From JAAYJT01 sp037445555 (GTDB lineage: Bacteria; Bacteroidota; Bacteroidia; Bacteroidales; JAAYJT01), in the NCBI GenBank assembly GCA_037445555.1, contig JBBIKG010000010.1, positions 1 through 64,000 of the forward strand: DNA of 64,000 bases, written 5' to 3'. This document shows, in pieces, positions 39,364 through 50,014 of this stretch. The notes below the pieces were generated by a model that made no database searches, was not told the DNA's origin, and was given only the letters and a program-made list of their open reading frames with translations. Both the position numbers and the translations under genes were made by a program. The first letter of the stretch is position 1. Each line of letters opens with the position of its first letter.

Positions 39364-39996
39364 CTAGGCGACCAATCCATTGATAATAGCATAGCGTATG
39401 ATCTCGCTGGTAGTGGAAATCTGGAGCTTAAGCATGATGCGCTCCCGGTAGGTGCTTACTGTTTTGGCGCTGATAGTCAGCGATGACCCTATTTCTTTGG
39501 GCGATAAACCTTGGGCGATCAGCCGCATGACTTCCAGCTCGCGTGGAGACAAAGCGTGGTGCGGCGGATGATCGGTATCAGTATTGATCTGGCTGGCCAG
39601 GTACTCGGCGAGCGATGGGGTCAAGTACTTGCCGCCGTTAACGACTTTCCTGATGGCATTGATCAGATCATCGGGGGCACTGGTTTTTGTCAGGTAGCCG
39701 GCAGCTCCAAGCTTAAAGGCACGGATGGCATACTGTTCCTCGGGGTGAATGCTCAGCATCAGCACGGGTATCGAGGGCCTGAACGACTTAATCTGCTGCA
39801 GCATCTCGAGCCCGCTGCGGCCTGGCAGCGAGATATCCATCAGGATCACTGAATATGTATTTGCACAGATTTTCCCCATCAACTCAACCCCGCTTGCCGC
39901 TTCATCTACCTCAAAAAAATCATTGCTGGCTTCGAGTATCTGCCTGATTCCTTGCCTTACCACAGGATGGTCGTCTGTAATAAGCACCTTGATCAT
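39364..39996 (-). CDS. NarL/LuxR-family response regulator
   Basis: 210 residues from the ATG at 39996, which overlaps the kinase stop by four bases (ATGA). I chose it because the receiver domain starts there (MIKVLITDDHPVVRQG). A frame from 40083 exists but is unlikely. Phospho-acceptor Asp is in SVILMDISLPGRSG; the receiver Lys is in GYLTKTSAP. A C-terminal GerE-type helix-turn-helix follows (LSPRELEVMRLIAQGLSPKEIGSSLTIS). It should bind DNA when phosphorylated by the kinase encoded upstream. Confidence 0.93.
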   Translation of the reverse strand: MIKVLITDDHPVVRQGIRQILEASNDFFEVDEAASGVELMGKICANTYSVILMDISLPGRSGLEMLQQIKSFRPSIPVLMLSIHPEEQYAIRAFKLGAAGYLTKTSAPDDLINAIRKVVNGGKYLTPSLAEYLASQINTDTDHPPHHALSPRELEVMRLIAQGLSPKEIGSSLTISAKTVSTYRERIMLKLQISTTSEIIRYAIINGLVA

Positions 39997-41564
39997 AGCT
40001 TTTCTGGTTTGGTCAAGGGCAAATTTACAAACAACCGGGTGCCCTTGCTCTCCTGTCCGGTAATTTTTAGCTTGCCACCCCACGAAGCTACTCGCTCGTG
40101 CATACCCATCAACCCGAAAGAGTTGTTTCCGCTCAGCTTATCAGGCGAGATCCCTACTCCATTATCGCGCACTTCGATCCGTAAATATCCCTTCCGGCAT
40201 GTAAGACTTACCCGGACCAGTGAAGCCCGGGCATGCCTGGCCACATTCGTAAGAGATTCCTGCACGATGCGAAAAATGGTGATTGCCAGTTTGGGATCCA
40301 TATCAATATCCTGCAAAGGCCAACGGGTATGGCATTTGATGCCGGTATTCGCCTCAAACTTAAGAATATGATTGCTCAGTGCAGCTACCAGTCCAAGATC
40401 GTCGATCGCTGCCGGGCGAAGATCGGATGAAATGCGGCGTACTGTAGAAATGGATTCATCAAGAAGACTTTTCATTGAGTCCATCTTTACCCCGATTACT
40501 TCATCACCGGCTTCACGGTTTCGCCGAATCCACGACAGGTCCATGATGAGCGCGGTGAGTTTTTGCCCCAAGTCGTCGTGCAAGTTGGTAGCTATGGCCT
40601 TACGCTCCTCTTCCATGATATCTTCGAGGTGCATATTGAGCTCGAGCAGGGCAGCCTGCGACTGGCGCAACTCGGTTTCATAATTCGCTTTATCAACAAA
40701 TACGCCAATTTGCTGGGCAATGAATGCCAGAATCTCAAGATGCCGAGGAGTATAGATTTGCATATTTACATAGCCGGAAACTGACAAAACCCCGAAAGGA
40801 CTGCCCCCGATTATTACAGGTACACCCATCCAGGCGACCGGAACCTGGCCTTCTATTTCAATTTCTGCTTCCAGCAGCAGTTGCACTATCATGGCATGGG
40901 TCAGGAGCATGGGCCGGCTGCGCTGTATCACCCTCGCATGCAAGGATTTTGGTAAAGGCCAGGATTGGACCTTGCCCTGTTGGTCAACCGGGAACGTTTG
41001 CCGAAAAACCCCGGCGGTCTTGTCGGCAAATGCTAAGGACAGATGAGTGCAGTCGAAAATTGCGTGGGTTTGTTCCCTGATTGTTTCCATCAGTTCCAAA
41101 ATGCCGGCAGCACCGATCATGGCTTTTGAGATTGTATACAGGATTGACTGCAGTTTCTCTGATTGCTTGGTTTCGGTGATGTCAATCAGGCTGACTGCCA
41201 CCATGTCGGGTTCGAGGCAATACACCCAGCAATCAAAAAACCTAGACAGGGCGGTAAAATATTGATCGTATCGCTGGGGTCTCGACGTAAAAGCTACCCT
41301 GCCTAGCACCGGAAGCAACCCACTTGAAAAAAGCTCAGGCAACACGGAGGCCAATTCCCCGATCAGCGACTGTGCTTTTATCCCGGTATGCAGCGAAAAT
41401 GCCGGATTGACGTCAACAAATTCAAAGTCCGAAGGTTTTCCGGCAGCATCATAGTGCACCCTCAAAATTGCATTACCCAGTGATGAGTTTTCAAAGATCT
41501 TCAGATAATCAGCCGTGGATTTCTTGCATAGCTCCATACCGGTGATTTGCTCATTTGTCATCAA
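39993..41564 (-). CDS. NarL-type sensor histidine kinase with PAS and GAF domains
   Basis: 523 residues, no membrane helix, so probably cytoplasmic. PAS-like domain (~15-130, FVDVNPAFSLHTGIKAQSL), GAF-like domain (~150-290, ILELMETIREQTHAIFDCTHLSLAFAD), HisKA_3 with the His box ERKAIATNLHDDLGQKLTAL (~325), and HATPase (N-box ESLTNVARHARAS; DNGVGISPDKL; FGLMGMHERV). The signal is unknown; a GAF next to PAS suggests a small ligand or redox cue. It is translationally coupled to the response regulator gene. Confidence 0.92.
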   Translation of the reverse strand: MMTNEQITGMELCKKSTADYLKIFENSSLGNAILRVHYDAAGKPSDFEFVDVNPAFSLHTGIKAQSLIGELASVLPELFSSGLLPVLGRVAFTSRPQRYDQYFTALSRFFDCWVYCLEPDMVAVSLIDITETKQSEKLQSILYTISKAMIGAAGILELMETIREQTHAIFDCTHLSLAFADKTAGVFRQTFPVDQQGKVQSWPLPKSLHARVIQRSRPMLLTHAMIVQLLLEAEIEIEGQVPVAWMGVPVIIGGSPFGVLSVSGYVNMQIYTPRHLEILAFIAQQIGVFVDKANYETELRQSQAALLELNMHLEDIMEEERKAIATNLHDDLGQKLTALIMDLSWIRRNREAGDEVIGVKMDSMKSLLDESISTVRRISSDLRPAAIDDLGLVAALSNHILKFEANTGIKCHTRWPLQDIDMDPKLAITIFRIVQESLTNVARHARASLVRVSLTCRKGYLRIEVRDNGVGISPDKLSGNNSFGLMGMHERVASWGGKLKITGQESKGTRLFVNLPLTKPEKL

Positions 41565-41592
41565 TACACGTGTTTAGCTTAGTGCCTGAAAA

Positions 41593-42930
41593 CTACCCTA
41601 TTGTCTCGGTAGGTGGAAGTCCAAAGTGCTCAACCATTTTGATATTAAGGCTTTCGAGCCTATCGAGTATAGGAGCATAGATGCCCGGCATCACAGGTAT
41701 CTGTACGCCTTTTTCGGTGATCTCGCCATTCAGGATCATCTCAACGCCAATGGCCGCCGGAAGCGCCACCGTGCGGGCGATTGCCGTATCTGTTTCGGGG
41801 CTTCCAAAGTCGAGCATCATCGATTTAATTACCTCCATCTTTCCGTCAGGATAAGAAGCTTCGAACACGTGAAGCATCGCCACCATATCACGTTCATGCA
41901 CACCCAACTGCATGCGCTCAATCATACTGTCGCTTATAATCGAGAAGGGAGTGTCCTCTCCCCTGCCCATGGGAGTATCGTCGAAAAGGCCCAGCCACTC
42001 CATCGCTTTCAATACAGGCAAATTTTCATCCATACCAAGTTTTGCGGCCACTTTGGCACGGATATCCCTTGCGTCGGCCTCTCCAGTCATAAGGGCCATG
42101 AATTCAGCATAGGTTTTACCGGTACAATCTAAAGATTCGTTGCTGAGTAGGGTTAGGCGTTTGATGGCGTCGAGAATTTCACACCAGCCCGGGTAGCGGA
42201 AAGTGCCCCGCATCATAGTTTTCACTTCGGGTATTCCGTACAAATCGATGTATGGTATAGAATCGCGGTTTGGGTAGATCTCCAATTCACCGACGCCTGG
42301 AAATTTGTAAAGCAGCGGGTTTTTAAATAGATCTTCGGTGGGCACATGGATCACTTGTCCTTTTCGTAAAAATTTTCCGTCGTTATTAGCAGCCATTACC
42401 ACTCCCTTCGGGCTCCAGGAAAATTTATACCGGAAAGGATTATCGGCTGCTTCCGGCGCCGGCAAAGCACCGCAAATGGAATAGAAGGCGTCCACATTAC
42501 CTCCGCGTCCGTGAATGTGGTCGATAATCCGCATGGCCGACATATGATCGATACCGGGGTCAAGACCTAACTCATTGAGAATAATTATACCCGCCTGGTG
42601 TGCTGCCTGATTAAGGGCTTGCATTGCCGGTTTAACATAGGAGGTAGTAACCAGGTGCTTACCCTTTTTTATGCAAAGTTCTGCTACGGTAACATGGTGC
42701 ATCCATGGTAGCAGGCTGACTGTCAGGTTATGTTCGGCAATAAGGTTTTCAAGCGTCGTTGTATCTTCAATCGACCAGCCTACAGCTATTCCTCCCGGGT
42801 GCCCTTCAATCAGTGATTCGGCTTGTTCGGGGATTAAGGAGGCCACGGTAACCGCATAGCCTCTATCGAGCAAGTATCGTACAATTGGCCTGCTTACGAG
42901 ACCTGCCCCAAGGATGAGTACTTTTTTCAT
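41593..42930 (-). CDS. Saccharopine dehydrogenase (glutamate-forming), SDH half
   Basis: 445 residues from the ATG at 42930, where the NAD(P) Rossmann motif begins (VLILGAGLVSRPIVRYLL). Further blocks: SLLPWMHHVTVAELCIKKGKHLVTTSYV, NELGLDPGIDHMSAMRIIDHIHG and FYSICGALPAPEAADNPFRYKFSWSPKGV, which are typical of saccharopine dehydrogenase C-terminal domains including the human AASS half. It should convert saccharopine to glutamate and 2-aminoadipate 6-semialdehyde. It lies 70 bp behind the gene for the reductase half. Confidence 0.88.
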   Translation of the reverse strand: MKKVLILGAGLVSRPIVRYLLDRGYAVTVASLIPEQAESLIEGHPGGIAVGWSIEDTTTLENLIAEHNLTVSLLPWMHHVTVAELCIKKGKHLVTTSYVKPAMQALNQAAHQAGIIILNELGLDPGIDHMSAMRIIDHIHGRGGNVDAFYSICGALPAPEAADNPFRYKFSWSPKGVVMAANNDGKFLRKGQVIHVPTEDLFKNPLLYKFPGVGELEIYPNRDSIPYIDLYGIPEVKTMMRGTFRYPGWCEILDAIKRLTLLSNESLDCTGKTYAEFMALMTGEADARDIRAKVAAKLGMDENLPVLKAMEWLGLFDDTPMGRGEDTPFSIISDSMIERMQLGVHERDMVAMLHVFEASYPDGKMEVIKSMMLDFGSPETDTAIARTVALPAAIGVEMILNGEITEKGVQIPVMPGIYAPILDRLESLNIKMVEHFGLPPTETIG

Positions 42931-43000
42931 AGTGAACGAGTGGAGGTAGGTATTACGGTCTTTTTCCTTTTCACGCGGTGTAAACAGATACATAACTGAT

Positions 43001-44308
43001 TTACAGGTACTTTTCCAGATATTTATACGAGTGAGTCAACTCACCTTTGTGCAGGATGAGTGCTTTCTTTATGGCGTGGGGTAGGTCAATATCGTCGAGC
43101 GAAGCATCATAATCGGCCTGGGCAATGGGTTTTACAAAGGACATCAGTGCATCAGCAAAAGCAGAGGATGAATCGCGAGGAAGCTCGCTGGGCAGGATAT
43201 CCACTGCCATCACCAGTATTCCAGGTCCGGCAAACCCGTCTGTTGGGGTGCGTGTGTACGGGTTGTACACAAAAACCGGATTCTCGATAGCAGCACCTTT
43301 ATGTGTACACTCCACCGAGCCATTTGCATCGCATGTGATATCTCCGATGACTTTCAGCTTGGGTTCTCCGGCGGCATACAGTTCTTCGAGGTAGTCCCTA
43401 GTAACGATTCTCGGATAACGGTTATCCCAGTACATACAGTTCATAAGTACACTCAGGTGAGGAATGTATTCATCGAAGCGGCTCAGATATTTATTGGGTT
43501 GGGTGAAGTACTCATTCAGATCGAAACTGGCCTTTGAATCAGCAGGCTGAAACATATTTTCCTCCCTGAACACTATTTTGTAGATCAGATTGTTGGGAAG
43601 ATGTGGCCGTTGATGCAGGGTAAGCAGTTCTGCTGGGGATATCTCAACGGAGGGTAGCAGAGCTGCAATTTCCTGAGCGCCCGTCGAAACATTGCCATAC
43701 CCAGTAAATCCAATAGTCAGAGGTTGCAGGAAATCGGGCAAGCCTTCTTCGGCAATTCGTCTGCCAACCTCTGAAACAGCCGCACGGGCTTCAGCCAGGG
43801 AATGATAATGCCGCGTCTGGGTAATTCTGCTGAAGGGGTTATCAATGCCCATCCAGAGCAATCGTTGCCCCAGACTCCATAATGAATTGATCATTCCGGC
43901 AAACCCTGCATATTTACCAAAAAAAATCAGGCGTTTACCCTGCTCATCTACAATGCGCTCGTATTCGATCAGGCTGCATTTCAGCTCCATCATACGCCGT
44001 AGTATAGGCATGTTGTATGGCTGGCCTTTAATGACATGGGCAAAGAATGCATACGTTTTTCCTGGCTCAAACGCATCGATTGGAATCTCTTTGATGCCAA
44101 AGATTACACTGCATTCCTGCAGGCTGTCGCACACCCGGGCGCCGGCGTCAAGATACTCATGTTCGGTAAAAACCCTCTTCGGGGAACGCTGTATTATAAA
44201 GTCGAGCTTCTTTTCTTTGACAAGACGGGCGACATGCCATGGAGTAAGAGGAGACCTGCGCTCGGCCGCATATTTATCTTCGTGGCGAATGCCGATATAT
44301 GTACTCAT
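43001..44308 (-). CDS. Lysine-ketoglutarate reductase-like protein, LKR half
   Basis: 435 residues. The N-terminus (YIGIRHEDKYAAERRSPLTPWHVARL) is the alanine dehydrogenase/PNT-like pattern shared with the reductase half of eukaryotic AASS. KTYAFFAHVIKGQPYNMPILRRMMELKCSLIEYERI and GKYAGFAGMINSLWSLGQRL are LKR-type. A Rossmann segment (TIGFTGYGNVSTGAQEIAALLP) lies at ~200-220. It should condense lysine and 2-oxoglutarate to saccharopine. Together with the next gene it forms a split version of the two-domain eukaryotic enzyme. Confidence 0.87.
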   Translation of the reverse strand: MSTYIGIRHEDKYAAERRSPLTPWHVARLVKEKKLDFIIQRSPKRVFTEHEYLDAGARVCDSLQECSVIFGIKEIPIDAFEPGKTYAFFAHVIKGQPYNMPILRRMMELKCSLIEYERIVDEQGKRLIFFGKYAGFAGMINSLWSLGQRLLWMGIDNPFSRITQTRHYHSLAEARAAVSEVGRRIAEEGLPDFLQPLTIGFTGYGNVSTGAQEIAALLPSVEISPAELLTLHQRPHLPNNLIYKIVFREENMFQPADSKASFDLNEYFTQPNKYLSRFDEYIPHLSVLMNCMYWDNRYPRIVTRDYLEELYAAGEPKLKVIGDITCDANGSVECTHKGAAIENPVFVYNPYTRTPTDGFAGPGILVMAVDILPSELPRDSSSAFADALMSFVKPIAQADYDASLDDIDLPHAIKKALILHKGELTHSYKYLEKYL

Positions 44309-44428
44309 GAAGGGGAATATAAGATAATTACTACTCGCGTGAGCCGGTCAGGCAAATATATGAAGTTAGCCACACTGAGAACCAGCCGCCGGAATAATTT
44401 TATCAAATATTCCGTGTTAATAACATTC

Positions 44429-44482
44429 TGCGGGCTTACCCTGGTTTCACAGCCCTTACTGTGAGAGCAGGGTAAGCCCGCA
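44429..44482. repeat. Long perfect inverted repeat (15 + 6 bp hairpin)
   Basis: TGCGGGCTTACCCTG (44429-44443) pairs perfectly with CAGGGTAAGCCCGCA (44468-44482). An inner stem TCACAG (44447-44452) pairs with CTGTGA (44459-44464). There is no T-run on either side, so a plain terminator is doubtful. It lies between the ECF module and the lysine genes, about 120 bp before the LKR start on the minus strand. A leader hairpin, a protein-binding site or a small REP-like element are possible. Confidence 0.7.
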
Positions 44483-44593
44483 TTTCTAACCAAACCAAAT
44501 AAGTGTATTTTAAAACTGCAAGCTGCTTGTGTTGAACCTGGCACCGAGAACTGCCAACCGGATTTTCGGATTGGCCATTTTTGTCCGTCCGGC

Positions 44594-45058
44594 TTAGTTC
44601 TTTCGCTCAGCTAGCCGGCGCTGCAATTCAAGGTTAAATTGCTGTTCAGCCCTGAGGAAAAGTGCTATTTTTCGTGGCAGCATGATCTGGCGCAATTCCT
44701 GCACAAGCTTTTTACGCAACAGGATAGCTTGCTCGGCCTGTGCTAACCGGCTATCAATCAGCTCATTAATCTCCTTATCAGTCATCCGGCTAAAATCAGC
44801 TTCCATATTAAAAAGCTCATCGGTACGCTGCTGCCGAAGTGCCTGTAGGTTTTCCTCGTACTGATCATACACCGGCCAGAACAACTTTGACTCCTCGGGG
44901 CTGAGTTTCATGTGCCTTGTAAAAAAAGCGATACGTGCGGTTTCGATGCGCTCCCTTGCGGGGAGTCGGTCGCCCGGTCTCTGTGCCTCTGCAGTATGCA
45001 GCAAGAGGGCAAATGACATCAGGATAAATGCAAATCTGAAAAGAGTTTTTGTTTTCAT
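44594..45058 (-). CDS. Periplasmic Spy/CpxP-like helical protein
   Basis: 154 residues. Signal peptide (~1-25, ending TAEAQ), then a wholly helical, Arg/Glu/Leu-rich protein: LSPEESKLFWPVYDQYEENLQALRQQR, a pattern seen in Bacteroidota proteins encoded behind ECF sigma factors and annotated as sensor-like or Spy-type. It probably acts in the periplasm on misfolded protein or envelope stress. Third gene of the sigma module, 13 bp after the anti-sigma-like gene. Confidence 0.75.
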   Translation of the reverse strand: MKTKTLFRFAFILMSFALLLHTAEAQRPGDRLPARERIETARIAFFTRHMKLSPEESKLFWPVYDQYEENLQALRQQRTDELFNMEADFSRMTDKEINELIDSRLAQAEQAILLRKKLVQELRQIMLPRKIALFLRAEQQFNLELQRRLAERKN

Positions 45059-45071
45059 GGTTATCGATTAA

Positions 45072-45542
45072 TCAATTCGTCAGTAATTCGGATACGCAGG
45101 TTTCGTTAATAAACCTTTCTATATCTTCATAGGGAATGGTTTTCAGCGTTACGGACAGTTCAGACAGTGCAGAACTTATTGCCTCGGTTTCTGCTGAGGC
45201 GAGCAGGCCTGCTGCCATTTCCGATTTATGCAGGTACGACTCTGGTTCGAAATATTCATTCATTAGAAGTGTCTGTGACAGGCCGTCATCAATACCAGTA
45301 AAGTCAGGAATCCGCGGGGTGGGGTTGTACTGGAGCACCCAAATCGATGTTACCGCTATAAGCATAATGAACACTGCGGCTACAGCAGCCAGTCTACTTA
45401 GCCTAAATCGCCGGTCTAAGGTTCTGCGTTCTATTCGTCTAAGTATTTTATCAGGCAGCTCATCGAAATATTCATCCGAAACGCCGGTGTTTGATCTAAA
45501 GTCCTTAGGTAAATGTATCCGGGCTGGTTTTTTCTTAATCAT
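45072..45542 (-). CDS. Single-pass membrane protein, probable anti-sigma factor
   Basis: About 156 residues from the ATG at 45542, which overlaps the sigma stop (ATGATTAA arrangement). The cytoplasmic part (~1-60) contains SDEYFDELPDKILRRIERR, one membrane helix follows (~62-82, LAAVAAVFIMLIAVTSIWVL), and a ~70-residue periplasmic tail ends the protein. I see no zinc ZAS motif. Position and topology make it the likely regulator of the ECF factor. Confidence 0.75.
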   Translation of the reverse strand: MIKKKPARIHLPKDFRSNTGVSDEYFDELPDKILRRIERRTLDRRFRLSRLAAVAAVFIMLIAVTSIWVLQYNPTPRIPDFTGIDDGLSQTLLMNEYFEPESYLHKSEMAAGLLASAETEAISSALSELSVTLKTIPYEDIERFINETCVSELLTN

Positions 45543-46074
45543 TGTCGAGTAGGTATTTTTCAATTTTCATCAATGCCTGGTGATACATGGCCTTAAGGGT
45601 TCCTTCGCTCCGGTTGAGCACAGCCGACATGGTACGGTAGGTCATATTGTCGAAATATTTCATTCCAAACACTGCCCGCTGTTTTTCTGTCAGTGAGCGC
45701 AAGGCCTGCTCGAACTTTCTTTCTATTGTACTTTCATCGTTCACCTCAGTATAGGTCAGGGGAGGCTTAACGCCCGTAAAACGCAGGGTAAGCAGATCCA
45801 TGGCTTTCCGTTTTCTCAGCAGCTGCAGCGCTTCGTTGGTGGCAATCCGGTATAGCCATGTGGAAATATCGCTTTCGTTCCGGAAAGTAGCCATGTTTTC
45901 CCAAGCTTTAATAAAAGTATTTTGAAGAACGTCATCAGTATCATCGTGGTTCAGTAAAATGCGGCGAATGTGATTGTAAAGTGTTCTGCTGTGCATGTTA
46001 ACCATATCTCTGAAACCTAATTCATCCGATCTCGTCGCCTTCAACACCCTGGGTTCACCTTTCCGTTCAGCCAT
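45535..46074 (-). CDS. ECF-type RNA polymerase sigma factor
   Basis: 179 residues. Region 2 (LYNHIRRILLNHDDTDDVLQNTFIKAWENMATFRNESDISTWLYRIATNEAL) and region 4 (EQALRSLTEKQRAVFGMKYFDNMTYRTMSAVLNRSEGTLKAMYHQALMKIEKYL) are clear, joined by a short linker with no region 3. It should direct transcription of an envelope-related regulon and probably its own operon. Two downstream genes encode an anti-sigma-like protein and a Spy-like protein. Confidence 0.93.
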   Translation of the reverse strand: MAERKGEPRVLKATRSDELGFRDMVNMHSRTLYNHIRRILLNHDDTDDVLQNTFIKAWENMATFRNESDISTWLYRIATNEALQLLRKRKAMDLLTLRFTGVKPPLTYTEVNDESTIERKFEQALRSLTEKQRAVFGMKYFDNMTYRTMSAVLNRSEGTLKAMYHQALMKIEKYLLDND

Positions 46075-46159
46075 TTGCCATGATAATTATAGTTTCAGAA
46101 GCTTAAGCCAACAATTATCATGCAAGTTACACACGTTAGATCACCTGACCAGCTGAAAT

Positions 46160-46984
46160 CTACCTAAGCTTTATGGTATATGTCTGATTTCCGATCGTCA
46201 CAGTTGCCACGTTGTCGCAGGTGCCATCGCCGTAATCCAGCAGGCGTTCCTGCCGCGCAGAGGGGACAATTTTAACCGTTCCGCTGACAAAATGCTGACA
46301 GGTGGCTTCCTTGCGCAAGGGCACAATAATGGTCCGAGAAACGCTGCCTTTTGCCCAATTGAAATTACCTCCGCCTGTGATGGTGTACACATCATCCTTC
46401 CATTCTCGAGTATTGTAACCCTGTATCCAGGTACGGAGGTGCTTCGTGTTCCATTCCATAGCGCCTTTTTCCTCTTTTAGGGTTATTTTTACTGCGGCTT
46501 CGATTTCAAATTCAAATGAGCCGGTGTTGTTCGGGCCTTTGTTTGTGACAGTTCGTGTTCCTTCCAGTTTATTGTCGTTGACAAAAAACTCATTGAATGT
46601 GTGGGTAGTTACTGTCCCAGTTTTGCGATAGGGGCCGGTAAATGTCACAATTATTGTTCCGCGGCGGTATTTTCCATCACGACACAGGCAGTTAACCGTG
46701 CCGTAGTCAATGATCATACGCCTGGGACTTGCAAGGGTATCCAGGGTAATTATTGTGCAGACGCCGAATTTGGGTTGTTCGGTTTCCAGCGACTTCAATC
46801 CGACAGTGGCAATCAGGTAGGCCTGGTCGGCAATATCGCCTAAATCAGCAAGCGTAATCTCGGCGAATTCGGTTTTTTCAAACTCCTCGTGACTAACCCT
46901 GTCGAAAAGATCTTTGCAAGAGGAAAGAAAAAAAGTGAAAAAGAGCATCAATGCAAAATTAGAGAGAGGACTCAATGTTTTCAT
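46160..46984 (-). CDS. Hypothetical lipoprotein
   Basis: 274 residues. Lipoprotein signal (FALMLFFTFFLSSC, Cys about 23). The mature protein is beta-rich with paired cysteines (FGVCTIITLD, VNCLCRDGKYRRGTIIVTFTG, ATCQHFVSGTVKIV, YGDGTCDNVATVTI). The last segment repeats the style of the middle one. Such lipoproteins are frequent in Bacteroidota and have no assigned role. It precedes the sigma gene on the same strand with an 85-bp gap. Confidence 0.75.
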   Translation of the reverse strand: MKTLSPLSNFALMLFFTFFLSSCKDLFDRVSHEEFEKTEFAEITLADLGDIADQAYLIATVGLKSLETEQPKFGVCTIITLDTLASPRRMIIDYGTVNCLCRDGKYRRGTIIVTFTGPYRKTGTVTTHTFNEFFVNDNKLEGTRTVTNKGPNNTGSFEFEIEAAVKITLKEEKGAMEWNTKHLRTWIQGYNTREWKDDVYTITGGGNFNWAKGSVSRTIIVPLRKEATCQHFVSGTVKIVPSARQERLLDYGDGTCDNVATVTIGNQTYTIKLR

Positions 46985-47107
46985 AGCTTGATGTTTTAGT
47001 TACAATTCTTTGATGCATGAAAACCGCGATGGTTTAGTCTCCCAATTAAAAAATTGTACAATATGCTTCAAAAAGTGAAAACCAGTCGGCTGAAAATGCA
47101 TTTTTTG

Positions 47108-47115
47108 TACCTTTG
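47108..47115 (+). promoter_or_regulatory. -7 promoter box upstream of ppdK
   Basis: TACCTTTG at 47108-47115, 49 bp before the ppdK start codon. No TTG sits at the usual 19-21 bp upstream, so this is a partial match. Confidence 0.4.
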
Positions 47116-47164
47116 CACCAATTTTTTGGCTATTTAAAACTATTCTAAATAACAAGACAGTATT

Positions 47165-49963
<2,799 letters not shown>

Positions 49964-49984
49964 TTTGCATCCCTGAAAGCATCG

Positions 49985-50014
49985 AAAACCCTGCCCACTA
50001 TGGCGGGGTTTTTA
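49985..50014 (+). terminator. Terminator between ppdK and the M28 peptidase gene
   Basis: AAACCCTGCC (49986-49995) pairs with GGCGGGGTTT (50002-50011) around CACTAT, with one T-G wobble, then TTATTTT. On the minus strand the same stem is followed by TTTT, so it may also serve the convergent peptidase gene. Confidence 0.75.
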
